Shown one piece after another: positions 1 to 5,700 of a stretch of DNA of 5,714 nucleotides. Under the pieces are notes generated by a model that ran no database searches, was not told the DNA's origin, and was given only the letters and a program-made list of their open reading frames with translations. The position numbers and the translations under genes are program-made. The number at the start of each line of letters is the position of its first letter. Positions within the stretch are counted from its first letter, which is position 1. The DNA lies in contig JAHIZN010000449.1 in NCBI GenBank assembly GCA_018814245.1, positions 1 to 5,714 on the forward strand, given 5' to 3'. This stretch comes from a bacterium. Its GTDB lineage: Bacteria > UBA9089 > CG2-30-40-21.

Positions 1-7
1 ATCTGTT

Positions 8-235
8 GTAACTATTCAGGTAGTGTAAGAAGGGGGATACGGAGATAGAGGAGATAAAGGGGATGGGTAAGATCAAAGCATTGGGTTTCTGCCTTGTTTG
101 TGTAATGTTAATAAGATATTCACCACCCTACCTCTGCCAGCTGGGGATAACTTGATACTCAAATATTTACCAATAATCTATTATCTCCCTATCTCCTTCA
201 TCTCCTTATCACCTTTTTATTACCTGAATAGTTAC
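8..235. repeat. MITE-like element with 15-bp terminal inverted repeats
   Basis: The arms GTAACTATTCAGGTA (8-22) and TACCTGAATAGTTAC (221-235) are perfect reverse complements. Inward of them the two ends stay similar: a purine-rich GGAGAT/AGGAGATA stretch at about 37-60 on the + strand matches, with about 3 mismatches in 21, the reverse complement of the pyrimidine-rich stretch near 185-210. The single strand could therefore fold into a long imperfect hairpin of roughly 55 bp per arm. The interior has no substantial ORF and no recognisable RNA gene. No clear target-site duplication is seen, although only 7 bases are available on the left. It is best described as a non-coding miniature inverted-repeat element or a large dispersed intergenic repeat; the family is not recognised. 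Confidence 0.6.
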
Positions 236-324
236 GAATAATTTTTTAATCTGTGAATCTGTGGCTTTCAAAGAGATCAGCTGAGTAGCTACAATCTGTG
301 AATCTGTGGCTACCGAATAGTTGC
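225..324 (+). repeat. Interleaved short direct repeats upstream of larC
   Basis: Two repeat families alternate here. AATCTGTGAATCTGTGGCT occurs at 248-266 and identically at 293-311, and each copy is itself a near doubling of a 9-mer. A second motif, TGARTAGYTRC, occurs at 225-235 (TGAATAGTTAC, also the right end of the 8-235 element), at 282-292 (TGAGTAGCTAC) and in a shortened form at 315-324 (GAATAGTTGC). The pattern looks like local duplication or nested insertion of dispersed repeats. It fills most of the spacer between the inverted-repeat element and the larC ribosome binding site. No convincing sigma-70 promoter for larC was found within it. Confidence 0.6.
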
Positions 325-348
325 AAAATTAGATAAATATGAACAGGC

Positions 349-355
349 AGGAGGT
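349..355 (+). promoter_or_regulatory. Ribosome binding site of larC
   Basis: AGGAGGT is a near-perfect Shine-Dalgarno sequence 8 nt before the TTG at 364. It fixes that non-ATG codon as the start. The nearest upstream ATG (339-341) is out of frame and lies before the Shine-Dalgarno. Confidence 0.85.
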
Positions 356-363
356 ATTTTACA

Positions 364-1602
364 TTGAGAATAATTTATTTTGATTGTTTTTCCGGTATAA
401 GCGGTGATATGATTCTGGGGGCATTGATTGATGCAGGGGTAGACATTCAATGGTTAAATCAGGAATTATCCAAAATGGACATAACCTATTCACTCAAGAC
501 TACAAGGGTTACAAAGGGTGGGTTGCAGGGATTAAGGGCACTTGTTGGCGTGGATAAGGAAAGGCTTGCCCCGACAAGGATGTTTGAGATTATTAATAAG
601 AGCAGCTTGAGCGAAAAGATAAAGGCTGTGTCCTGTCAGATAATAGAGAGACTGGTTCAGGCAGAGGCATTTGTGCATAATATTCCTTCGGATAGGGTTC
701 ATTTTCATGAGCTGGGGGATAAGGATACCCTTGTTGATGTTGTTGGTGCAGTGATATGTATTGACAAGCTTGGGGTAGAGAAGATATACTCATCTGCATT
801 AAACCTTGGCTCTGGAAGTGTATCTTGTGAACATGGGATATTGCCTGTTCCTGCACCGGCAACAGCTGAACTGATCAAAAACTTTCCTGTATATTCTGTC
901 CCTGGGACAGACAGGGAATTAACTACCCCAACGGGTGCTGCTATAATTACTACGCTTGGGCTATGTGTTGAACACCTGCCCCAAATGCAGGTGCAATGGA
1001 TTGGTTATGGTGCAGGGGGTCATGAAACAACCATTCCAAACCTCTTGCGGGTCTTTGTTGGTGAGGCTGCTGACAAGAAAGATGAAAATGAGATGAATAT
1101 TTACGAACAGGATATTGCTACTCACGCGGAGACGCGGAGACGCGAAGAGAATAGAGCTGCATTCCCGGATATTTATGAGCATGATGCTGTTACCCTGCTT
1201 GAAACCAATATTGATGATATGAACCCGGAGATACACGATTATCTGATAGAAGAGCTGATGAAACAAGGGGCAATCGATGTCTGGCTTATCCCAATTCATG
1301 GAAAAAAAGGCAGGATAGGGATTCTTTTGAGTGTAATCAGCCATCATGAAGATGTGGATAGATTGGTATCCCTTATCTTTTCTCAGACAACCACGATTGG
1401 TATCCGTATTCATCCCGTAGCACGAAAAAAGCTACCCCGCCAATCAGTAGAGATACATACAAAATATGGCATATTAAAGGCAAAGGAGACAGCTATTGGA
1501 GATAAGAGGAGGGTTATCCCTGAATACGAGGAATGCCGCAGGATTGCTGTCAAGGAAAATGTGCCCTTGCAAGAGGTGTATTGGGAATGTATGAGGGGAT
1601 AG
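364..1602 (+). CDS. larC: LarC, nickel insertion protein of nickel-pincer cofactor synthesis
   Basis: LarC is a cytoplasmic, CTP-dependent nickel-inserting enzyme. It performs the last step of nickel-pincer nucleotide synthesis, after LarB and LarE; the cofactor serves lactate racemase (LarA) and relatives. The 412-residue product is full length. It begins with the family signature YFDCFSGISGDM (about residues 5-16), followed by HFHE (113-116), PVPAPAT (161-167) and TPTGAA (188-193). The C-terminal domain starts near ETNIDDMNPE (280-289) and contains GKKGRIG (313-319). The start is TTG, supported by AGGAGGT 8 nt upstream and by the conserved motif beginning directly after it. In Lactiplantibacillus plantarum LarC is made from two frames by programmed frameshift; here both domains are in one ORF. 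At the domain junction (about residues 245-276) the linker carries an in-frame insertion of dispersed-repeat DNA, read as THAETRRRE. No larA, larB or larE is in the window, so its client enzyme is unknown. Confidence 0.95.
   Translation: MRIIYFDCFSGISGDMILGALIDAGVDIQWLNQELSKMDITYSLKTTRVTKGGLQGLRALVGVDKERLAPTRMFEIINKSSLSEKIKAVSCQIIERLVQAEAFVHNIPSDRVHFHELGDKDTLVDVVGAVICIDKLGVEKIYSSALNLGSGSVSCEHGILPVPAPATAELIKNFPVYSVPGTDRELTTPTGAAIITTLGLCVEHLPQMQVQWIGYGAGGHETTIPNLLRVFVGEAADKKDENEMNIYEQDIATHAETRRREENRAAFPDIYEHDAVTLLETNIDDMNPEIHDYLIEELMKQGAIDVWLIPIHGKKGRIGILLSVISHHEDVDRLVSLIFSQTTTIGIRIHPVARKKLPRQSVEIHTKYGILKAKETAIGDKRRVIPEYEECRRIAVKENVPLQEVYWECMRG
1097..1193 (+). repeat. In-frame repeat insertion inside larC with 8-nt tandem units
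   Basis: Three tandem 8-mers, ACGCGGAG (1124-1131), ACGCGGAG (1132-1139) and ACGCGAAG (1140-1147), lie in the linker between the two LarC domains. They are flanked by two related 25-nt segments, 1097-1121 and 1169-1193, which agree at 19 of 25 positions and are offset by 72 nt. That offset equals 24 codons, so the frame is preserved. In protein, the flanking copies read NIYEQDIA and DIYEHDAV. The high-GC 8-mer stands out from the AT-rich surroundings and resembles short intergenic repeats that I recall (from general knowledge, not checked) as dispersed in several bacterial lineages. It is likely a tolerated linker insertion accompanied by a local duplication. Confidence 0.65.
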
Positions 1603-1646
1603 TGAGCTTGTAGTAACCCAATTTATGGGGTTGTTTGGGACCTGCC

Positions 1647-1845
1647 CTTTACATATACTTATCCTTACCCACATCTTTTGGGGACAGAATTCTGACGGAA
1701 AATGCTGCAAAGTAACAGAAGTATGTATCGCAAAATGATTAATAATTCAACAATTCGTTAATTCAGCAATTTTCAATTTTCAATTGTCAATTGTCAATTT
1801 CTGAATGATGGTTGAGCTTGTGGGTAAGGATAAGTACATATAAGG
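1647..1845. repeat. Inverted-repeat element filling the larC-priA spacer
   Basis: TACTTATCCTTACCCACA (1656-1673) is the exact reverse complement of 1819-1836. Pairing continues outward with a few mismatches to about 1647 and 1845. The roughly 145-nt interior is non-coding and includes a CAGAATTCTG palindrome (1685-1694) and a heptamer tract. The 9-mer TGAGCTTGT occurs at 1603-1611, just after the larC stop, and again at 1813-1821, partly overlapping the right arm; it is therefore not a clean target duplication. The right arm ends 17 bases before the priA start, so a folded transcript could affect priA translation. The family is not recognised. Confidence 0.6.
1772..1799 (+). repeat. Heptamer tandem repeat
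   Basis: Four consecutive 7-nt units are present: TTCAATT (1772-1778), TTCAATT (1779-1785), GTCAATT (1786-1792) and GTCAATT (1793-1799). They are preceded by related AATTCAACAATT-like sequence from about 1743. This is an AT-rich low-complexity tract inside the larger inverted-repeat element; no function is evident. Confidence 0.7.
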
Positions 1846-1862
1846 ATGGTGATAATTAAAAA

Positions 1863-4103
1863 ATGTTTCTTGATATCGTATTTAATCTGTCTATTGACAA
1901 AACATTTACATATACAGTGCCTGACAGTTTAAGAGATAAGGTAGCTGTTGGCAAGAGGGTTACGGCACCATTTGGAAAAAAAAGACAGATGGTCGGCTAT
2001 ATTGTCGGTATATCTGGGCAACACAAGGGAAATTATCGACTAAAGGATATTATTGCTTGTGTAGATGAACAGGTTGTTATTACCCTGGAATTGATGCAGC
2101 TTGCTCAATGGGTATCTACTTATTACATTTCAAGCTTGGGAGAGACATTGGGTTGTGCTGTTCCTTACAAGCCGCAGATGCAGACAAAGAATGTGAAAAT
2201 AGTCAGCCTCAAGGAGCAACCAAAAGTGGTGCAGTCGGCAATCGGCGAGCAACCATCCATTAATGATCAACTAATAGAGGGACTTCCTCGTGAAGGGTTG
2301 AAATTATCCAAGGCACAGGCTAAGGTGATGCAGGTCTTAGCGGCTGCAGGAGATATGCCGTTAAGCGAGCTTATCGCACAAACGGGTGTAAGTCAATCCC
2401 CAATAAATACATTAATCAACAAGGATATCCTGAATATTTCTTTCAAACAAGAATATCGGAGTCCATATAAACACCACACCATTTCAAAATCAAGCCCACC
2501 CATTCCTACACTACATCAGACCAAATCCTCATCTGAAATATCTGCAAGCATTAAGGCAGAGGAATTTGGTGTTTTTTTGCTTCATGGCGTAACCGGGAGT
2601 GGGAAGACAGAGGTTTATCTTCAGGCGATTGAGCAGGCACTATCCATTGATAAAACAAGCCTTGTACTTATTCCGGAAATATCCCTGACCCAGCAGACAG
2701 TAGAAAGATTTGTTTCTCGATTTGGACAGAGGGTTGCTGTATTACACAGCAGGCTTTCTGATGGCGAAAGATACGATGAATGGCAAAGGGTGCTAAAAAA
2801 AGAGGCAGAGATTGTTGTTGGGGCTCGTTCTGCTGTTTTTGCTCCACTTGACAGGCTTGGGTTGATAATTGTTGATGAAGAGCATGAGTCTTCTTATAAA
2901 CAGTTTGACAGCAATCCAAGGTACCATGCCCGTGATGTAGCAGTAATGCGGGCAAAGCATAATAATGCCACAATTATTCTTGGCAGTGCTACCCCATCCT
3001 TAGAATCTTTTTACAACGCCCAGACAGGAAAGTATCATTATTTGTCCCTTCCTGCCCGCATAGATGAAAGACCAATGCCTCAGGTAGAGATAATAGACAT
3101 GAAAGAAGAAAAAGAGATGTTTAGCAGCAGGCTGCAGCAAGCTATTGCTCAAAGGATTGAGAATAACCAACAAACAATCATCTTTCTTAACCGCCGTGGA
3201 TTTGCCCCATTTATTCAATGCAGGGGTTGCGGGCTTATCATGAAATGCCCTGATTGCGAGATTACCCTGACCTATCACCTCACTGATAAGAGGCTCAAGT
3301 GTCATTATTGTGATTATCATCAGCCTGCCCCACAATCATGTCCTGATTGTCATGGTGAGGATATCAGATATTCCGGCATAGGCACACAAAAGGTAACTGA
3401 AGAGATCCACCGATTATTTCCAGAGGCAAGGATAGCCCGTATGGATGTGGATACAACCTCAGCAAAAGGGTCACATGAACACATATTAAATAGAGTTAGG
3501 GCAGGGGAGCTGGATATCTTAGTCGGCACACAAATGATTGCTAAGGGGCATGACTTTCCAAATGTTACATTAGTTGGTGTGGTCTCAAGCGATATTGGAT
3601 TGAACATGCCTGATTTCAGAAGCTGTGAAAAAACCTTTAGCCTGCTGACTCAGGTAGCAGGCAGGGCAGGCAGGGGACAAATACATGGTGAGGTGATTAT
3701 TCAGACAAATTCCCCACAACATTACAGTATTCAGGCTGCAATAGATCATAATTATCTGGGATTTTACAATCAGGAGATAGAGTTCAGGCAGCAGCTGCAA
3801 TATCCGCCATTTACCCATCTGATGAACATCCTTATTCGCAGCAAAAATCAGGATCAATCCTGTCAAATCTCATCGATGATCACAAATCAGCTCAGGATGA
3901 ATAATCCAAATAGTGCTATAATTATCCTTGGTCCAGCTGTCTGTTCTCTATCTAAAATAAAGGAATACTATCGCTGGCATATCCTTCTTAAGTCCTCAAA
4001 ATTACATCAAATGCGTAAATTGGCGATAAAAAGCATTCATGAATTATCCCTGCCAAATAGTGTGGATATTATTATGGATATGGATCCGGCAGATATGTTG
4101 TAA
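1863..4103 (+). CDS. priA: Primosomal replication-restart helicase PriA
   Basis: PriA is a superfamily 2, 3'-to-5' DNA helicase. It recognises abandoned replication forks and D-loops and reloads the replicative helicase. The 746-residue product is of normal family length (E. coli PriA has 732). Visible parts in order: the N-terminal 3'-DNA-binding domain (about 1-105); a winged-helix segment (about 147-195); Walker A GVTGSGKT (242-249, Lys248); DEEH box (338-341); SATPS motif III; eight zinc-binding cysteines (453, 456, 462, 465, 480, 483, 493, 496) in four CxxC pairs; VGTQMIAKGHDF (554-565); motif VI QVAGRAGRG (597-605); and the C-terminal domain ending in MDPADML. The ATG follows a modest GGTGAT ribosome binding site. 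One oddity is that residues 218-224 (HQTKSSS) replace the expected TxxQ Q motif, while the neighbouring frame encodes TSDQILI at exactly this place. It is on the same strand as larC but separated by a 260-bp repeat-filled spacer. Confidence 0.97.
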   Translation: MFLDIVFNLSIDKTFTYTVPDSLRDKVAVGKRVTAPFGKKRQMVGYIVGISGQHKGNYRLKDIIACVDEQVVITLELMQLAQWVSTYYISSLGETLGCAVPYKPQMQTKNVKIVSLKEQPKVVQSAIGEQPSINDQLIEGLPREGLKLSKAQAKVMQVLAAAGDMPLSELIAQTGVSQSPINTLINKDILNISFKQEYRSPYKHHTISKSSPPIPTLHQTKSSSEISASIKAEEFGVFLLHGVTGSGKTEVYLQAIEQALSIDKTSLVLIPEISLTQQTVERFVSRFGQRVAVLHSRLSDGERYDEWQRVLKKEAEIVVGARSAVFAPLDRLGLIIVDEEHESSYKQFDSNPRYHARDVAVMRAKHNNATIILGSATPSLESFYNAQTGKYHYLSLPARIDERPMPQVEIIDMKEEKEMFSSRLQQAIAQRIENNQQTIIFLNRRGFAPFIQCRGCGLIMKCPDCEITLTYHLTDKRLKCHYCDYHQPAPQSCPDCHGEDIRYSGIGTQKVTEEIHRLFPEARIARMDVDTTSAKGSHEHILNRVRAGELDILVGTQMIAKGHDFPNVTLVGVVSSDIGLNMPDFRSCEKTFSLLTQVAGRAGRGQIHGEVIIQTNSPQHYSIQAAIDHNYLGFYNQEIEFRQQLQYPPFTHLMNILIRSKNQDQSCQISSMITNQLRMNNPNSAIIILGPAVCSLSKIKEYYRWHILLKSSKLHQMRKLAIKSIHELSLPNSVDIIMDMDPADML
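2511..2537 (+). other. Out-of-frame Q motif in priA (compensated double frameshift)
   Basis: In the annotated frame this stretch reads LHQTKSSSE. In the alternative frame, 2513-2533 reads TSDQILI. Adding one base after 2512 and removing T2534 gives LTSDQILIEISASIKAEEF. That has the family-like L-T-x-x-Q pattern and the same 19-residue length from L to F as the E. coli segment recalled from memory (LNTEQATAVGAIHSAADKF). The two changes cancel, so the ORF stays open. Either the DNA carries two compensating indels, or the assembly has two base errors here. Confidence 0.65.
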
Positions 4104-4197
4104 TGGGGAGTGTCATGTCAACTGTTAATTATTTCACCGTGAATCGTAATTTTTCATTCAATTATTAAGCGACTTTTCTTGATGTCCTGATCAACAG

Positions 4198-4310
4198 GCT
4201 GTTACGGAACGGATAATTAGCGTCAACATCATACCATATATAGTGTCTGTTTATGAGATTAGCACAACATGCTGTATGCTTCTCGTGTCGAATTCCTATT
4301 CCGTAACAGC
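4198..4310. repeat. 113-bp inverted-repeat element between priA and the integrase gene
   Basis: GCTGTTACGGAA (4198-4209) and TTCCGTAACAGC (4299-4310) are perfect 12-bp inverted repeats around an 89-nt interior with no ORF. The right end lies 18 bases from the integrase stop codon. A GCTGTT start is reminiscent of insertion-sequence ends, so this may be a miniature element or a deletion remnant. No convincing target duplication flanks it: TCCT occurs at 4185-4188 and 4311-4314, but the left copy is 9 bases away from the arm. It has no T tract and a very large loop, so it is not a typical terminator. Confidence 0.5.
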
Positions 4311-4328
4311 TCCTCGAGTAATAGTCAA

Positions 4329-5567
4329 TCATGAAAAATCCATAGGACTCTTTACTCCAAGCATATTTTTTTGAGCGATATGCGTATATATCATGGTAGT
4401 CTGAAGATTAGAATGTCCTAAAAGTTCTTGTACAGTTCTTATATCATACCCGTTTTCTAATAAGTGGGTTGCAAAACTATGTCTTAAGGTATGAATAGTC
4501 GCATTTTTTGTTATATCAGCCTTTTTCACTGCATTTTGAAAGGCTTTTTGAATAGTAGATGGATATAAATGATGCCGGCGAATTATCTTTGTTTCAGGCT
4601 CTACAGATAATTTATATGAGGGAAAAACCCAGAACCATCCCCATTCTTTACTGGCATTTGGATATTTTCTTTCCAGAGCTTGTGGCAACCAAACACCTTC
4701 AATATTGTTTTTTCTGTCTTTTTGATATACAGCATGTATAGAATCAAGGTGCTCTTGAAGTTTGTCTTTTAATCTCTCTGGCAACAAAGTTTGTCTGTCT
4801 TTATCTCCTTTTCCTGAACGAATTGTAAGGCAACCTCGTTCAAAATCAATATCCTTTACTCGTAACATAAGACATTCCTGAAGTCGTAGTCCTCCGCCGT
4901 AAATAACACCCGCCATTAAGCGGTGGATTCCCTCTAAGTGTGCAAAAATCTTAAGTATTTCCTGTCTGGCAAGAACAACAGGCAATCTCTGCGAGATCCT
5001 TGAACGAATAGCGTCATCAAGTCCTTTAATTTCTTTATCCAATACATTGCGAAAGAGAAAAAGAATTGCGTTAAAAGCCTGCTTCTGTGTTGATATTGAA
5101 ACCTTTCTTTCAATAGCTAAATAGGTAAGGAAATTCTTCAAATCATCCTGAGTTACAGTATCAGGTTTTTTATAAGTTAAATAAGAAGAGAAACCTCTTA
5201 ACCAACCAATATAACTTTTTTCAGTTTGATACGATCGATGTCGAAGTCTGAGAGCTTTTACTGTTTCCTCTTCAATCCCTTGCCAGCTTTGAGATGAAGA
5301 TAAGGAAGGGTTGTTTTGGATTTCTTTCAAATTCTCTATGTTCTTGAAGTAATTATAGAGTCGAATTGCCTCCTGTGCCTGCAATACCTGCCATGATTCA
5401 TGTTCTTTTTCCAAGTAGTGCAAATATTGTTTAAGTGAATCAGATTCAGATTCATTAGCCTTATGTTTATTGCAGAATTCATGGTATTGAGTTATCCAAT
5501 GCAGGTAATATGGGATTTTTTTATCAGCAATATGTTGTTTTGATAAGAGAAAATCCTTAAAATCCAT
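4329..5567 (-). CDS. intI: Integron-type tyrosine recombinase (IntI-like) with extra N-terminal segment
   Basis: This site-specific recombinase cuts and joins DNA through a tyrosine-DNA intermediate. Catalytic residues visible in the 412-residue product are Arg228 (GGGLRLQE), Lys253 (SGKGDKD), His359 and Arg362 (HTLRHSFATHLL), His385 (ELLGHS) and the nucleophile Tyr394 (MIYTH). It is assigned to integron integrases rather than XerC/D because of the IntI-specific insertion before the HTLRH box, about 294-335, including LPQALERKYP, WFWVFPS and RRHHLY. These closely resemble class 1 IntI, and the C-terminus GVKSPMD also fits. IntI1 is about 337 residues; the excess here is an N-terminal segment of about 95 residues (PYYLHWITQYHEFC) that looks like a second SAM-like core-binding domain. 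The usual core-binding domain follows (about 105-200). The ATG is preceded by AGGAGAG and a near-consensus promoter. The gene is convergent with priA. Cassette activity is inferred, since no attC or attI is proven in the window. Confidence 0.92.
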   Translation of the reverse strand: MDFKDFLLSKQHIADKKIPYYLHWITQYHEFCNKHKANESESDSLKQYLHYLEKEHESWQVLQAQEAIRLYNYFKNIENLKEIQNNPSLSSSQSWQGIEEETVKALRLRHRSYQTEKSYIGWLRGFSSYLTYKKPDTVTQDDLKNFLTYLAIERKVSISTQKQAFNAILFLFRNVLDKEIKGLDDAIRSRISQRLPVVLARQEILKIFAHLEGIHRLMAGVIYGGGLRLQECLMLRVKDIDFERGCLTIRSGKGDKDRQTLLPERLKDKLQEHLDSIHAVYQKDRKNNIEGVWLPQALERKYPNASKEWGWFWVFPSYKLSVEPETKIIRRHHLYPSTIQKAFQNAVKKADITKNATIHTLRHSFATHLLENGYDIRTVQELLGHSNLQTTMIYTHIAQKNMLGVKSPMDFS

Positions 5568-5576
5568 GATAAATAA

Positions 5577-5583
5577 CTCTCCT
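5577..5583 (-). promoter_or_regulatory. Ribosome binding site of the integrase gene
   Basis: AGGAGAG on the - strand sits 9 nt before the ATG at 5567. It supports this start and therefore the long N-terminal segment being translated. Confidence 0.8.
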
Positions 5584-5585
5584 TT

Positions 5586-5610
5586 TAGTTATGCATAAGC
5601 GATATAACTA
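5586..5610. promoter_or_regulatory. Inverted repeat at the integrase transcription start (candidate operator)
   Basis: TAGTTAT (5586-5592) and ATAACTA (5604-5610) form a perfect 7-bp inverted repeat with an 11-nt spacer. It lies just downstream of the -10 box, over the predicted start and early leader of the integrase transcript. A dimeric repressor or the recombinase itself could bind here. Each arm contains GTTAT followed by a purine and a pyrimidine, one base off the integron core GTTRRRY, but in the opposite relative orientation to an attI simple site. No LexA box of the CTGT-N8-ACAG type is seen. Confidence 0.45.
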
Positions 5611-5611
5611 T

Positions 5612-5640
5612 AGTATAGTAATCTTTTTATTGTTTGTCAA
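5612..5640 (-). promoter_or_regulatory. Integrase promoter (PintI-like)
   Basis: On the - strand, -35 TTGACA (5640-5635), a 17-nt spacer and -10 TATACT (5617-5612) give a near-consensus sigma-70 promoter. The predicted start is near 5605, leaving a leader of about 38 nt before the ATG. The A/T tract upstream of the -35 box could act as an UP element. Confidence 0.85.
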
Positions 5641-5679
5641 GTAAAAAATTAAATTTTTTTCAATTTTTTACTTGACAAA
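5633..5679. repeat. 18-bp perfect palindrome carrying both divergent -35 boxes
   Basis: TTTGTCAAGTAAAAAATT (5633-5650) and its exact reverse complement (5662-5679) flank an 11-nt A/T-rich centre (5651-5661). The -35 hexamer of the leftward promoter is in the left arm and that of the rightward promoter in the right arm, so both promoters share identical -35 and upstream sequence. A protein bound to the palindrome would affect both. The run of Ts after an AT-only stem makes a weak terminator possible but less likely. Confidence 0.8.
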
Positions 5680-5700
5680 TCTATTAGATTATGTTATAAA
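5672..5700 (+). promoter_or_regulatory. Divergent outward promoter (candidate cassette promoter Pc)
   Basis: On the + strand, TTGACA (5672-5677), a 17-nt spacer and TATAAA (5695-5700) match the sigma-70 consensus in 11 of 12 positions. The promoter reads out of the window, away from the integrase gene. That is where an integron cassette array would lie, so it may be the cassette promoter. The gene it drives is beyond the window edge. Confidence 0.75.

Noticed and set aside
961..1413. Long antisense ORFs opposite larC and priA (such as 961-1413, 3000-3335, 3585-3866 on the - strand)
   Set aside because: They lie fully within conserved genes on the other strand, show no recognisable domains and have no convincing ribosome binding sites.
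1615..1636. Intrinsic terminator after larC (AACCC...GGGTT followed by GTTT)
   Set aside because: The stem is only about 5 bp and the following T run is short and interrupted, so it is too weak to call.
1812..1844. priA promoter (TTGAGC with TACATA or TATAAG)
   Set aside because: The -35/-10 pairs with acceptable spacing match the consensus poorly, and the good -10 lacks a -35 at 16-18 nt. It would also start inside the ribosome binding site.
4103..4168. A 21-codon ORF whose ATG overlaps the priA stop (TAATG)
   Set aside because: No ribosome binding site is apparent, and the composition is low-complexity and AT-rich. The overlap may be chance.
4198..4310. attC recombination site next to the integrase gene
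   Set aside because: An attC reads RYYYAAC at the left and GTTRRRY at the right. Here GTT is at the left end and AAC at the right, and GTTACGG does not fit GTTRRRY, so an attC call is not supported.
4559..4741. 60-codon + strand ORF inside the integrase gene
   Set aside because: It overlaps the conserved IntI-specific insertion on the opposite strand and has no family features of its own; it is a shadow ORF.
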